Under the pieces are notes generated by a model that worked only from the letters and a program-made list of their open reading frames with translations, did no database searches and was not told where the DNA came from. 64,000 nt of DNA from Deltaproteobacteria bacterium HGW-Deltaproteobacteria-8 (GTDB lineage: Bacteria; Desulfobacterota; Desulfovibrionia; Desulfovibrionales; Desulfovibrionaceae), in assembly GCA_002840405.1 (NCBI GenBank), contig PHAR01000009.1:62001-126000 (forward strand), written 5' to 3'. The position numbers and the translations under genes were made by a program. Position 1 is the stretch's first letter, and each line of letters starts with the position of its first letter. Shown here one piece after another: positions 19,703 through 29,974 of this stretch.

Positions 19703-20788
19703 TCAGGTGATGGGCACGTCGAGGGCCAGGCCCTCGCCGCTGAGCGGCAGGGCCACGCGGACCCCGCCCCGTTGCGAGGACAGGTGCGCGCCCAGCACCA
19801 CGTCCACGGACTCGATGCCCGCGCGGATGGTCGGGTGGGCGAAGGGGCCGACCAGGTCCAGCAGGCAGTCGCGCGTGGCCTGCACGATGTCCAGCGCCGG
19901 GCCGTGGTCGAGGGCCACGGGCTCGGGCGGCACGAAGCGCGTCTTGACCACCTGGCGCTGGTCTGCCGGGCGGGCATAGGCGCTGGCCGAGCCCGTGGGC
20001 TGGGGCGCGAGGTCGTCGAACTCGGCCACGCCCTCGGTGCCGATGACCAGACAGCGCGAGGCCCGAGGCACGTCCTCGGAGAGCTCGAAATCGCCCACGA
20101 AGCGGTGGCCGTCCGCGCACTCAAAGCCCACGCTGACCTGCCCGCCGGGATCACAAAACTGGGCGCCGCGCACGTTGGGCGCGGGGTTGGCCGTGAGCTC
20201 CGCGCTGACCCACACCGGGCGGGCGTCGAAGAGCCAGGCCGCGTAGTCGAAATAGTGCAGGCCCACGCAGCCCACGCCGCCGCCGCCGATGATGCCCCAG
20301 AAGCGCCGGGGACGGCCGATGACATTTTCATCGCGCACGGCCTTGCGAAACAGGAGGCAGCGCGTGAGGAAGCGGCGGCAGAGGTTCACGGCCAGCCTGG
20401 TCCCTGCCGCCTCGCAGGCCCGTGACATTTCGCGGGCCTTGGCCCCGCTGGTGCTCATGGGCTTTTCGCAGAGCACAAAGGGAATCTTCGCCGCTGCGGC
20501 GGCCAGCACGATCTCGTGGTGGCTGGGGCCGTTGGTGGCGATGCAGAGCAGGTCAACACCCGCCGGACCTGTCGACAAGAGCTCACGCCAGTCGCTTGTA
20601 GCCACGGGCTTGTCACTGCGCGAGGCCGCGAGTTCCTGCGCCACGGCCAGGTTCATGTCGCAGACCCCGGCCACACGGATGCCCGCCCCCTCGGCCGACA
20701 TGGCGTCCAGGGCCGCGATGTGCCGCCTGCCCATGCCCCCCAGGCCAATCACAGCAGCCCGCAACTTGGTCATGTCACCCCCGCTCAT
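19703..20788 (-). CDS. Gfo/Idh/MocA-family oxidoreductase (first copy)
   Basis: A 361-residue NAD(P)-dependent oxidoreductase with AAVIGLGGMGRRHI at the N-terminus and VLCEKPMSTSGAK as the catalytic EKP motif. The ATG at 20788 overlaps the TGA of the preceding CMP-sugar synthetase gene (ATGA). A second ATG at 20773 has a better ribosome binding site (GCGGGGGTGAC), and most relatives start at that MTKLRAAVIG, so the true start may be five codons downstream. Tight coupling to a cytidylyltransferase points to a nonulosonic-acid or related surface sugar pathway, where such enzymes modify the sugar before or after activation. The exact reaction is unknown. Confidence 0.85.
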   Translation of the reverse strand: MSGGDMTKLRAAVIGLGGMGRRHIAALDAMSAEGAGIRVAGVCDMNLAVAQELAASRSDKPVATSDWRELLSTGPAGVDLLCIATNGPSHHEIVLAAAAAKIPFVLCEKPMSTSGAKAREMSRACEAAGTRLAVNLCRRFLTRCLLFRKAVRDENVIGRPRRFWGIIGGGGVGCVGLHYFDYAAWLFDARPVWVSAELTANPAPNVRGAQFCDPGGQVSVGFECADGHRFVGDFELSEDVPRASRCLVIGTEGVAEFDDLAPQPTGSASAYARPADQRQVVKTRFVPPEPVALDHGPALDIVQATRDCLLDLVGPFAHPTIRAGIESVDVVLGAHLSSQRGGVRVALPLSGEGLALDVPIT

Positions 20789-21489
20789 GCAATGCGCCCG
20801 GCCCTTTTCAGCAGCAGTTCACAGATATCGAAGTCCAAAAGCTCGTCGATGTCCCAGGAGCGCTCGCGCGGCATCTCATAGCCACGGGTCTCCGGGGTCA
20901 GGTAGCTGCGCGTGCGGGCCAGCCAGTCGCACCGGGCCACGTACACCGCGCCGTTGGGCGCGCAGGCCCGGGGCAGATCCTGGCGGCGCGTGTGGAAGCT
21001 CTCCTGGTGGATGATCGGGATCAGGCGCGCGCCCTCATCCATCTGAAACATGTAGTAGGGGCTCTTCTCGGCCTCGGTGACGCTGACGCAGCAGGGCCAG
21101 CCGTGGTCCAGGCAGAGCTTGATGGCGCCGTCGATGTCGGCCGTGGTGCGCAGGGGCGAGGTGGGCTGCAAGAGCACCACATAGTCGTACTGCTCCGGCC
21201 CCAGGGCCTCCACGGCGTGCAGCACCGGGTCCACGCCCGGGGTGTCGTCGCGCGCCAGCTCGGCCGGCCGCACAAAGGGCGTATCCGCGCCAAAGGAGCG
21301 GGCCACGGCCAGGATGCCCTCGTCGTCCGAGGAGACAACCAGCCGGTCCAGGTACGCCGAACACCTGGCCTCGCGGATGGTCCAGGCCATGAGCGGCAAG
21401 CCGCCCAGGTCGCGGATGTTCTTGCCGGGCACGCCCTTGCTGCCGCCACGGGCGCTGATGGTGCCCAGAATGCGCTTGCCTTTATACAT
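20785..21489 (-). CDS. Acylneuraminate cytidylyltransferase-family CMP-sugar synthetase
   Basis: A 234-residue nucleotidyltransferase with the N-terminal CTP-binding motif ISARGGSKGVPGKNIRDLGG, which is diagnostic for the NeuA/KdsB-like CMP-sialic, legionaminic and pseudaminic acid synthetases, and the QPTSPLRTTADID segment found in NeuA. It should transfer CMP from CTP to a nine-carbon acidic sugar. The start at 21489 follows GGAGGA; the longer frame upstream is a shadow of the divergent gene. It heads an operon with two Gfo/Idh/MocA oxidoreductases. No sugar synthase (NeuB/LegI type), epimerase or glycosyltransferase is present, so the pathway must be completed elsewhere. The likely target is O-antigen, capsule or flagellin. 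Confidence 0.87.
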   Translation of the reverse strand: MYKGKRILGTISARGGSKGVPGKNIRDLGGLPLMAWTIREARCSAYLDRLVVSSDDEGILAVARSFGADTPFVRPAELARDDTPGVDPVLHAVEALGPEQYDYVVLLQPTSPLRTTADIDGAIKLCLDHGWPCCVSVTEAEKSPYYMFQMDEGARLIPIIHQESFHTRRQDLPRACAPNGAVYVARCDWLARTRSYLTPETRGYEMPRERSWDIDELLDFDICELLLKRAGRIA

Positions 21490-21646
21490 GCTCGTCCTCC
21501 TGGAGGCGAGTTTATAGCCTGTTTGCTTCGCACCCGCAACGGTGCCCCGGCAGCTCCGGGCCTGCGGCCCTTGCGCCGCGCGGGCGCCTGGCGTAGCATG
21601 TGACCCTGAGAGTCCCCGGCACAACTTCCAGCCCCTGGAGACTGGC

Positions 21647-24310
21647 ATGCTCAAGTTTCTCAACATGCTCCTCGGCAGCGAAAAGAAACCCGCCAACCGC
21701 ACCGAAGAGGCTGCGGTCAAGCGCAAGTACGAGTTCTTCAAGAGCCTGCTCATCAAGAACAACCGCTCCCTTGAGCTTTTGACCGAGCTGGAGCACCTGC
21801 TCTACGAGAACAAGCCCTTCACCCTGGAGCAGGTGCTGACCCTCTCCGAGGACCTGATCAGCCTGGTCTACGACCTGGCCGAAGACCTGAACGCCCTGTC
21901 CCACGGCAAGTATCCCGGCCTGTTCGACGCCACCGAACGCATCGGCATCACGGTGCTGAAGGACCTGGTGCGCCGCAAGAAGGTCAAGAAGAGCGAACTG
22001 GTGCTGCCCCTGCGTTCGCTGTCCGCAGCCATGAGCGACGAGGTGGGCGGCAAGGCCGCCAACCTGGGCGAGGTGCAGAACCGCGCCGGGCTGCCCACGC
22101 CCCAGGGCTTCGCCGTCTCGGCCTATGCCTGCCAGAAGTTCCTGCGCGCCACAGGCCTCTCCGAGCGCATCGAACGGCGCATGCGCGGCATCGACGTCAA
22201 GGACACCGAGCGCCTGGTGGCCCTGTGCGAAGAGATCCAGGCCATGATCCTGACCGCCGAGGTGCCCGAGGAGACCCGGCGCGGCATGGCCCGGGAGATG
22301 GACGCGCTCATCGCCCTGTTCGGACCCGAGGTGCGCGTGTCCGTGCGCTCCAGCGCCACCTGCGAGGACTCCGAGGCCACCTTCGCCGGGCAGCACGCCA
22401 CGGTGCTGAACGTCAGCGCCGCCAACGTGCCCGCGGCCTGGAAGGAGGTCGTGGCCAGCACCTTCAGCCCGCGCGCTGTCTATTACCGCCGCAGCAAGGG
22501 CTACTCCGACCACGACGTCATCATGGCCGTGCTCTGCGTGACCATGGTCGACGCGCGCTCAAGCGGGGTGCTCTACACCCACGACCCAAGCCAGATGGAC
22601 TCCGACGACCTCCTGGTCAGCGCGGCCTGGGGCCTGGGCGTCAGCGTGGTCGACGGCTCGGGCCAGACGGATTTCGCGCGGCTGTGCCGCAAGGACATGC
22701 GCCTGGTGACCTCTGAGGTGGCCGTGAAGAAGCGCCGCCTCGTGCTGCAAGGCGCCGGGGCTCTCGACGGCATCCGGGAGGAGGCCGTGCCGCGCGCCCA
22801 GCAGGCCGAGCCCTGCCTGAACCACGCCCGTCTGCTCCAACTGGCGTCGTACGGGCTCAAGCTGGAGGAGCACTACGGCCAGCCCCTGGACATCGAGTGG
22901 GCGCAGGACCAGCGGGAGCGCCTGTTCATCCTCCAGGCCCGGCCGCTGGGCGTGGAGCAGAGCCCGGGGACCGAAGGCTGCTCCCTTGAGCCCGGCGGGA
23001 GCGAACCCCTGCACGGCCGCGAGGTTCTCCTGCACGGCGGGGCCACGGCCGCAGCGGGCAGCGCGGCCGGACCGGCCTACATCCTGACCAGCGACCACAA
23101 CCTCACGGCCGTGCCCCAGGGTGCCATCCTCGTGGCCCGCCAGACCTCGCCCACTTACGTGCCGGTCATGGACCGCATCCGGGCCATCGTCACGGATGTG
23201 GGCAGCGTCACCGGACACATGGCCTCGGTGGCGCGGGAGTTCGGCCTGCCCACCCTGGTCGGCGTGGAGAACGCCACCCTCAAGATCGAGCCGGGCGCGG
23301 AAATCACCGTGGACGCCACCAACCGCATCGTCTACCGGGGCATCGTGCCGGAGCTCATCCACGACACCCCCCCGGTGAACCTCATGCGCGGCAGCCCGGT
23401 GTACAAGGCCGCGCAGGAGGCCTTGAAGCGCATGGCCCCGCTCACGCTCCTGGACCCCAAGGCCGACAACTTCACCCCCGAAGGCTGCCTGAGCCTGCAC
23501 GACGTCATCCGTTTCGCCCATGAGATGAGCATGCGCGAAATGTTCAACCTCCGCGACGAGATGGAGGACGCCGAAGGCGCGGTGCGCCTGCGCGCGGGCC
23601 TGCCGCTGAACATCCTGGTGGTGGACCTGGGCGGCGGGCTCACCCCCACGGCCCCGAAAAAGGTTGTGGAGTTGGAGCACATCAAGAGCGCGCCCTTCCA
23701 GGCCCTGCTCCACGGCATGACCCACCCGGACATCCGCTGGCTGGGCGGGGTGGGCGTGAGCCTGACCGGCTTCGCCTCGATCATGGCCGAGTCCATCCTG
23801 ACCGACCCCAACGCCGACGGCAGCATGGGCGGCCCGAGCTACGCCGTGACCAGCGACCACTACCTGAACTTCAACACGCGCCTGGGCTACCACTTCGCCG
23901 TGGTGGACAGCTACTGCGGGCCCTCCATCAACGACAACTACATCGTCTTCTCCTTCAAGGGCGGCGCGGCGGACATCGCCCGGCGCTCCCGGCGCGCCAA
24001 CCTCATCGCGCAGATTCTGAAGCGCCTGGGCTTCAAGATGGAGGTCAAAGGCGACATGGTGCGCGGGGAGATCAAGAAGTACTCCCAGAGCGACCTCAAG
24101 CAGAAGCTGGACATGGTGGGCAGGCTGCTCGGGGCCGTGCGCCTGCTCGACATGGTGCTCTCCGACGACGGCCAGATCGGCTGGTACGTGGAGGAGTTCT
24201 TCAAGGGCAACTACTCCTTCGAGCGCTGCGGGGACGGAAGCCCGGCGCCCGAGGGCGAACGTCCGCCCGGCGCTGATCCGGGGAAAGAGATTCCGGGGGG
24301 CAATGCCTAG
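21647..24310 (+). CDS. PEP synthase-like phosphotransferase with an unusual C-terminal domain
   Basis: An 887-residue protein. Residues 1-120 are an N-terminal helical domain. Residues about 125-430 are the ATP-grasp PEP/pyruvate-binding domain, with KAANLGEVQNRAGLPTPQGF, VRSSATCEDSEATFAGQ and a closing LDIEWAQD. Residues about 455-575 are the swivelling phosphohistidine domain, where His524 lies in VTGHMASVAREFGLPTLVG. In PEP synthase a PEP-binding barrel with a catalytic Cys should follow. Here it is replaced by about 300 residues I do not recognise (EMFNLRDEMED, LGGGLTPT, YCGPSINDNYIVFSFKGGAADI). The first two modules can thus charge a histidine from ATP, but the acceptor is unknown. CTGGAG precedes the ATG. 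It is divergent from the CMP-sugar operon. Confidence 0.85.
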   Translation: MLKFLNMLLGSEKKPANRTEEAAVKRKYEFFKSLLIKNNRSLELLTELEHLLYENKPFTLEQVLTLSEDLISLVYDLAEDLNALSHGKYPGLFDATERIGITVLKDLVRRKKVKKSELVLPLRSLSAAMSDEVGGKAANLGEVQNRAGLPTPQGFAVSAYACQKFLRATGLSERIERRMRGIDVKDTERLVALCEEIQAMILTAEVPEETRRGMAREMDALIALFGPEVRVSVRSSATCEDSEATFAGQHATVLNVSAANVPAAWKEVVASTFSPRAVYYRRSKGYSDHDVIMAVLCVTMVDARSSGVLYTHDPSQMDSDDLLVSAAWGLGVSVVDGSGQTDFARLCRKDMRLVTSEVAVKKRRLVLQGAGALDGIREEAVPRAQQAEPCLNHARLLQLASYGLKLEEHYGQPLDIEWAQDQRERLFILQARPLGVEQSPGTEGCSLEPGGSEPLHGREVLLHGGATAAAGSAAGPAYILTSDHNLTAVPQGAILVARQTSPTYVPVMDRIRAIVTDVGSVTGHMASVAREFGLPTLVGVENATLKIEPGAEITVDATNRIVYRGIVPELIHDTPPVNLMRGSPVYKAAQEALKRMAPLTLLDPKADNFTPEGCLSLHDVIRFAHEMSMREMFNLRDEMEDAEGAVRLRAGLPLNILVVDLGGGLTPTAPKKVVELEHIKSAPFQALLHGMTHPDIRWLGGVGVSLTGFASIMAESILTDPNADGSMGGPSYAVTSDHYLNFNTRLGYHFAVVDSYCGPSINDNYIVFSFKGGAADIARRSRRANLIAQILKRLGFKMEVKGDMVRGEIKKYSQSDLKQKLDMVGRLLGAVRLLDMVLSDDGQIGWYVEEFFKGNYSFERCGDGSPAPEGERPPGADPGKEIPGGNA

Positions 24311-24478
24311 GCGAGGGGAACCAAGGCAGGCGGCTTTACGCAGGCTTTTGCACTGTTGCGTGCACAATTTGCACACGCGCGGCCGGGCCCCTGCACCAAC
24401 CCGCCTGCCAGGCCGCGCCAGACCTCGCTTGCGGCCCTGGCCCGATGTTTGCTGTATCCTAACAGGCCCTGCCCCGTC

Positions 24479-24506
24479 TTGACGACAGGCGCGGAAGGCG
24501 TATCTT
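24479..24506 (+). promoter_or_regulatory. Sigma-70-type promoter of the glycine-zipper lipoprotein gene
   Basis: TTGACG (24479-24484) and TATCTT (24501-24506) are separated by 16 bases. They lie about 50 bases upstream of a strong AAGGAGGA ribosome binding site. The match is good but was found by eye only. Confidence 0.55.
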
Positions 24507-24558
24507 TCACGCAGAACAGTGCACATATGCGGGTCAAGCACCCGCAAGGAGGACCATC

Positions 24559-25005
24559 ATGAAACGGCTCATCGCTTCTGTCATCATCACCACCTTCCTC
24601 CTGGGCTCTCTCGCCGCCTGCGCAGACAAGGCCCAGACCGGAGCTGGCGTAGGCACCCTGGCAGGCGCCACCATCGGCGCGCTGACATCCAAGAACAAGG
24701 GCCTCGGCGCCGTCATCGGCGCGGGCATCGGCGGACTCATCGGCTACGCCATCGGCAACGAGATGGACAAGACCGACAAGGCCCAGATCGGCAAGGCCCT
24801 GGAAGAGCAGCCCTCGGGCAAGCCCCTGGCCTGGAAGAACCCGGACACCGGCGCCCGCTACGAGGCCACGCCCGGCACGCCGTACATGCAGCAGGACAAG
24901 ATCTACCGCGACGTGACCATCAAGGCCTACGCGGACGGCCAGGAGAGGGACGTCAAGGCCAAGGCCTACCGCAGCCCCGACGGCACCTGGGTCCTCGTCC
25001 AGTAG
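24559..25005 (+). CDS. Glycine-zipper outer-membrane lipoprotein (17-kDa antigen type)
   Basis: A 148-residue lipoprotein. The signal peptide ends in a lipobox SLAAC. A glycine-zipper helix pair follows ([17 protein letters not shown] and [20 protein letters not shown]), which is the signature of the 17-kDa surface antigen/SlyB-like group. The C-terminal part is a small SH3-like or OmpA-adjacent domain ([17 protein letters not shown] to GTWVLVQ). Such proteins stabilise the outer membrane under envelope stress. It is monocistronic, between a promoter-like element at 24479-24506 and a strong terminator at 25039-25070. Confidence 0.88.
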   Translation: MKRLIASVIITTFLLGSLAACADKAQTGAGVGTLAGATIGALTSKNKGLGAVIGAGIGGLIGYAIGNEMDKTDKAQIGKALEEQPSGKPLAWKNPDTGARYEATPGTPYMQQDKIYRDVTIKAYADGQERDVKAKAYRSPDGTWVLVQ

Positions 25006-25038
25006 ACACAGTAGCCGCAAGCGCAGAACATGACGCAA

Positions 25039-25070
25039 GGCCCGGAGCACACCGCTCCGGGCCTTTTTTT
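25039..25070 (+). terminator. Rho-independent terminator
   Basis: A 9-bp perfect stem (GGCCCGGAG at 25039-25047 with CTCCGGGCC at 25055-25063) is followed by seven T residues. It ends the lipoprotein transcript. Confidence 0.88.
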
Positions 25071-25423
25071 GCGGCCTGCGGAAAGCACCCCCCAAAGTCG
25101 ACGCCCCCCCCGCCCGGCCCACCTCGGCAAGCCTCCACAAGGGCTGCCGCCCAGGCCGGCGGCTTTCCCCACAACGAACGCGGCAGCCGCACCGGTCGTG
25201 GCGGCCATGGAGAACAGGCCGCTCCTGCGAACCAGGAGCACGCACCCTGCGGCCTGGCAAAACGGCCCCGGGTCCGGAAATCCTGGCAACGGCTGGCCCA
25301 GCCAGCCGCAACCCACGCACGCACGCCAGAGAAGGCGCGCCGGAAGGGCGCAGGCCGATAGGGCACGGCGACCCCGGCAAGGCAATGCTTTCGGGCGCGC
25401 CGCCTTGCTGTTGTGCTCCGGGC
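25071..25423. other. Intergenic gap between two convergent genes, no gene seen
   Basis: About 350 bp of GC-rich DNA between two terminators. Open frames on both strands are Pro/Arg/Ala-rich without ribosome binding sites or family resemblance. I see no RNA gene, repeat or mobile element here. Confidence 0.4.
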
Positions 25424-25452
25424 AAAAGAAAAGGCCGGGCGTGAACCCGGCC
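25424..25452 (-). terminator. Rho-independent terminator
   Basis: Read on the minus strand, GGCCGGG (25452-25446), a 6-base loop and CCCGGCC (25439-25433) are followed by TTTTCTTTT. It ends the Lys-rich secreted protein gene. Confidence 0.82.
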
Positions 25453-25484
25453 TCTTTGTGGCGCTGTGGCTGTTGCCTGTGGAC

Positions 25485-26252
25485 CTAGAAGCGGCCCTCG
25501 CCCGACTTCTGCTCCGTGCCCACGGGCTTGGAGGAGTCCACGGGGCCGGGCTGGACCTGCTGGCGGACCTCCGGGGAGATGGCCGGGGCCACTGGAGCAG
25601 ACGGCTTTTCCTGCCCGGGGCGCTGCACGGAGTAGCCGCTCAGGGCATCTCCCGCCGGGGCGGCTGAGGACGAAGCTGCCGGGGTCTCCCCAGGGGCGGC
25701 GGCCGGAGCGGCCCGGCGCGGCTTGGAGTTGGGACGGCGCACCTCGATGCCGGTGCTGTGCACCTTGGTCTCGCCGGTGTAGGACTTGCCCACCAGACGG
25801 TCGCCCTTGGCCGCGACCTCCTTGCGGGAGCGCTTGCCGGACGTCTTCCCGGTCTTGCTGGCCTTGACGGCCTTCTTCTCAGACGTCTTGTCCGTCTTCT
25901 CGTCAGACTTTTTGGCGGACTTCTTTTCGGGCTTGGTGTCCACCACGTCGGACTTCTTGCCTTTCTTGCCCTTTTGCTCGGCAGCCTTGGTGGTCTTTGC
26001 GGCCTCGTCCACCTTGGTGGACTTCCTGGCTTTGCGCTCGGGCTTGGTGCCGGGCTTGACCTCAACCCAGCCGCCAGGGGCGGCGGCGTTGGCCTTGCCG
26101 GATTTCTTCCTGGCCTTGCGGGCCTTCTTTTCCTTGAGGGCGGCGGCCCGCTCCTCGGGTTTCATCTTGTAGACCTTGGCCTCGGCCTGCCCTGCGGCAA
26201 AAAGGCCGAGGGTCAGGACACAAGCCAACAGTCCGGTGAAAATCCTGCGCAT
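25485..26252 (-). CDS. Lysine-rich secreted low-complexity protein
   Basis: A 255-residue protein that I do not recognise as a family. A typical signal peptide (about 1-25, cleavage near GQAEA-KVYK) is followed by about 140 residues very rich in Lys, with Ala, Ser, Thr and Glu (SEKKAVKASKTGKTSGKRSR and similar), like histone H1 or SPOR-linker tails. The last 70 residues are Pro/Ala-rich. It should be exported and very basic, and could bind peptidoglycan, DNA or acidic polysaccharide; this is inference. AAGGAGG lies before the ATG at 26252. A U-rich terminator follows. The composition makes distant homology hard to judge. Confidence 0.7.
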   Translation of the reverse strand: MRRIFTGLLACVLTLGLFAAGQAEAKVYKMKPEERAAALKEKKARKARKKSGKANAAAPGGWVEVKPGTKPERKARKSTKVDEAAKTTKAAEQKGKKGKKSDVVDTKPEKKSAKKSDEKTDKTSEKKAVKASKTGKTSGKRSRKEVAAKGDRLVGKSYTGETKVHSTGIEVRRPNSKPRRAAPAAAPGETPAASSSAAPAGDALSGYSVQRPGQEKPSAPVAPAISPEVRQQVQPGPVDSSKPVGTEQKSGEGRF

Positions 26253-26378
26253 GTTCCGCCTCCTTGAACTGATCTGTGGCGGTCCGGGCCGCACTCGCTT
26301 GGTTTGATCTTACACGAGGAATCCCGCCCGCGTCCAGAGCCCGGAAGGCCCAGCCCGGGTGAGTCCTCCGGAAATGTC

Positions 26379-27338
26379 CTACTTCAGCAGTTCGTCCAGC
26401 CGCTCCTGGTCAAAGCCCACAACGCGGGCCTTGTCCACAAAGATCACGGGCGTCCCGGTGATTTCCATGCTGCTGGCCCTGGCCATATCCGCAGCCACGG
26501 TCCGGGCGTAGCTGGAGTCGCGCAGGGCGGCCACGATGGCCGCGCCGTCCTTGCCCAGGGCCTTGAGCTCCGGGAAGCGCGCCAGGTACGCGCCGGCCAC
26601 CTGCGCCCAGGCCTTCTTCAAGCTCTCCGGGGTGCGGTCCTTCACCTTGGGCAGGGCCAGGTCGACGTAGCCGAAGCGCACGAAATCAAAGGCCTTCTGC
26701 GGAGCCTTGTCCGCCGCCCAGGCCATGAGCGCGCAGGCGATGTCCGCGCCGGGATGCGAGGACAAGGGGAAATGCGCCAGGCGCAGCTCGGAATAGCTGT
26801 CCTTCTTGTCCATCAGGTAGGCGAAGGCCTGGCGGCAGTACGGGCAGAACGGGTCGGACACGTAGACCACCACGGGCTTGCCGGGCTGGCCCTTGAGGAC
26901 CTCATGCCCGAAGTCCTTCAGGTCCGCCTCGCGCATGCGGTCCCGGGCGTCCTTGAGGATGCTCCGGCCCTGGCTCAGCTCCACGATGTCCGAGACATGG
27001 TACTTGCCGTCCGCGCTGATGAACAGCAGAAACGGCTGGGCCTGGCCCGCGGCGGGCACCAGGCGGCCCTTCACGGCGTAGATGTCCATGCCGCCGAAGC
27101 TGGCGGCCTTTTCCGCCTGGTCCACCTGCACGCTGTCCGCGGTCATGGCCGGGAAGTTGGGTCGGCCGGCCAGACCGGCCAGGAAGTTGGTGCGGAAGGA
27201 CTCCGCGTCGAACCCGGCAGCGGGCGCAGCAGCGGGCTGGGCGGCAACGCCCTCGGCCAAGGCCAGCGTCACGGTCTGGGCCGAAGCCAGGGCGAACAGG
27301 GCCAGGGCAAGAAGAAGGGTAAGGCAAGAGCGGCGCAT
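26379..27338 (-). CDS. DsbC/DsbG-like periplasmic thiol-disulfide protein
   Basis: A 319-residue exported protein. A signal peptide (about 1-28) is followed by a roughly 115-residue N-terminal region and then a thioredoxin-fold domain with the redox motif DPFCPYCRQAF (Cys165 and Cys168) and a cis-Pro segment ITGTPVIFVD near the C-terminus. DsbC-type proteins isomerise disulfides in the periplasm; the long N-terminal region would serve for dimerisation or substrate contact. AAGGAG precedes the ATG. It follows the aminotransferase gene by only 19 bases and so may share the transcript of the amino acid uptake block, although its function is not obviously linked. Confidence 0.83.
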   Translation of the reverse strand: MRRSCLTLLLALALFALASAQTVTLALAEGVAAQPAAAPAAGFDAESFRTNFLAGLAGRPNFPAMTADSVQVDQAEKAASFGGMDIYAVKGRLVPAAGQAQPFLLFISADGKYHVSDIVELSQGRSILKDARDRMREADLKDFGHEVLKGQPGKPVVVYVSDPFCPYCRQAFAYLMDKKDSYSELRLAHFPLSSHPGADIACALMAWAADKAPQKAFDFVRFGYVDLALPKVKDRTPESLKKAWAQVAGAYLARFPELKALGKDGAAIVAALRDSSYARTVAADMARASSMEITGTPVIFVDKARVVGFDQERLDELLK

Positions 27339-27357
27339 GGGCACTCCTTGAAGTTGG

Positions 27358-28535
27358 TTACAGTTGACTGGCCCAGGCGGCCAGACGGTCGCAGGCAATG
27401 TTGATTTCGGCCTCGTCGCCGCCAAATGACAGGCGCACGTGGCCCTCCCCTCCCGGCCCGAAGGCCCCGCCGGGGATGGTGATGACGCGCGCCTCGTGGA
27501 TAAGCCGCAGGGCCAGGGAGCGCGAGTCGGTGACGGGAAATTCAGCCTTGGCCATGACGTAGAACGCGCCCGCCGGGCGGACAAACGAGAAGCGCCCGGC
27601 CATGGCGCCCAGCCGCGCGCAGATGAGGTTGCGACGCTGCTCCAGCTCCACCTGCATGGCCGCGAACACTTCCTGCGGGCCGGTGAGCGAGGCCAGGGCA
27701 GCGATCTGGGCCGGGGTGGGCGCGCAGATGGCCGCCGCGTCGTGGATCTTGAGCATCTGGTTCAAAAGCTCCTCCCGCGCCCAGAGGAAACCCACGCGCC
27801 AGCCCGTGAGGGCGAAGCGCTTGGAGAAACTGAACACGCCGATGAGCAGGTGCCGCAGCTCCGGCACGCGCATCAGGCTGAAGGCGGCCTGCTTGTCGTA
27901 CGTCAGCGCGTCGTAGGTGTCGTCGCAGATGACGAAGAGATTGTGCTTGAGCGCCAGCTCGGCCAGCCTGAGCAGGTCGGCCTTGGCGAACACCGCGCCC
28001 GTGGGGTTGTGCGGGCTGGACACGATGACGGCCTTGGTGCGCGGGGTGATTGCCGCAGCCACGGCGTCCACGTCCAGCCCCCAGTCCGAGCGGCGCAGCG
28101 GTGCGAATACCGGCGTGCCCTCGGCCATGAGCACCTGCTCCACGTGCGACGGGTAGAACGGCTCGGGCACGATGACCTCGTCGCCGGGGCCGATCAAGGT
28201 CAGCATGGCGCACAAGAGGCCCTCCATGCCGCCCACGGTGATGGCCACCTCGCGCTCCGGATCCGCCGGGAGGTCCTTCTCGGCCCGCAGCAGCTCGGCG
28301 GCGGCCACGCGCAGGGCGGGCAGGCCGGGCTGGAGGGAATACTTGCCCGCGGCGGGGTCCTCGCGCAGGGCGCGGCACACGGCGTCCACCACGTGCGGCG
28401 GGGTCATGAAGGACGGGATGCCCTGGCCGAGCGACACGCAGCCGCCCACACGGGCCGCGATCATGGGCATCTCCTTGGTGGCGGAGATCTTGATCTGGCG
28501 CACGCGCCGGGACAAGCGGGTTTCGAGGTCTGCGC

Positions 28536-28539
<4 letters not shown>
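27358..28539 (-). CDS. Class I PLP-dependent aminotransferase
   Basis: A 393-residue fold-type I aminotransferase. The N-terminal SLGQGIPSF motif, SSPHNPTGAVF, the CDDTYDAL segment and the PLP lysine in SFSKRFALTGWRVGF (about Lys237) are all intact, and a substrate carboxylate Arg lies near the end (GHVRLSFGG). It resembles the aspartate/aromatic aminotransferase subgroup; the amino donor is not defined. The start overlaps the stop of the FAD-linked oxidase gene (ATGA at 28536-28539), so the two are co-translated. With the upstream amino acid ABC transporter this suggests uptake, then transamination to the 2-oxo acid. Confidence 0.9.
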
Positions 28540-29945
<1,406 letters not shown>

Positions 29946-29974
29946 GGCCGTCTCCGTCAGGGCAGGGTGCAGGG

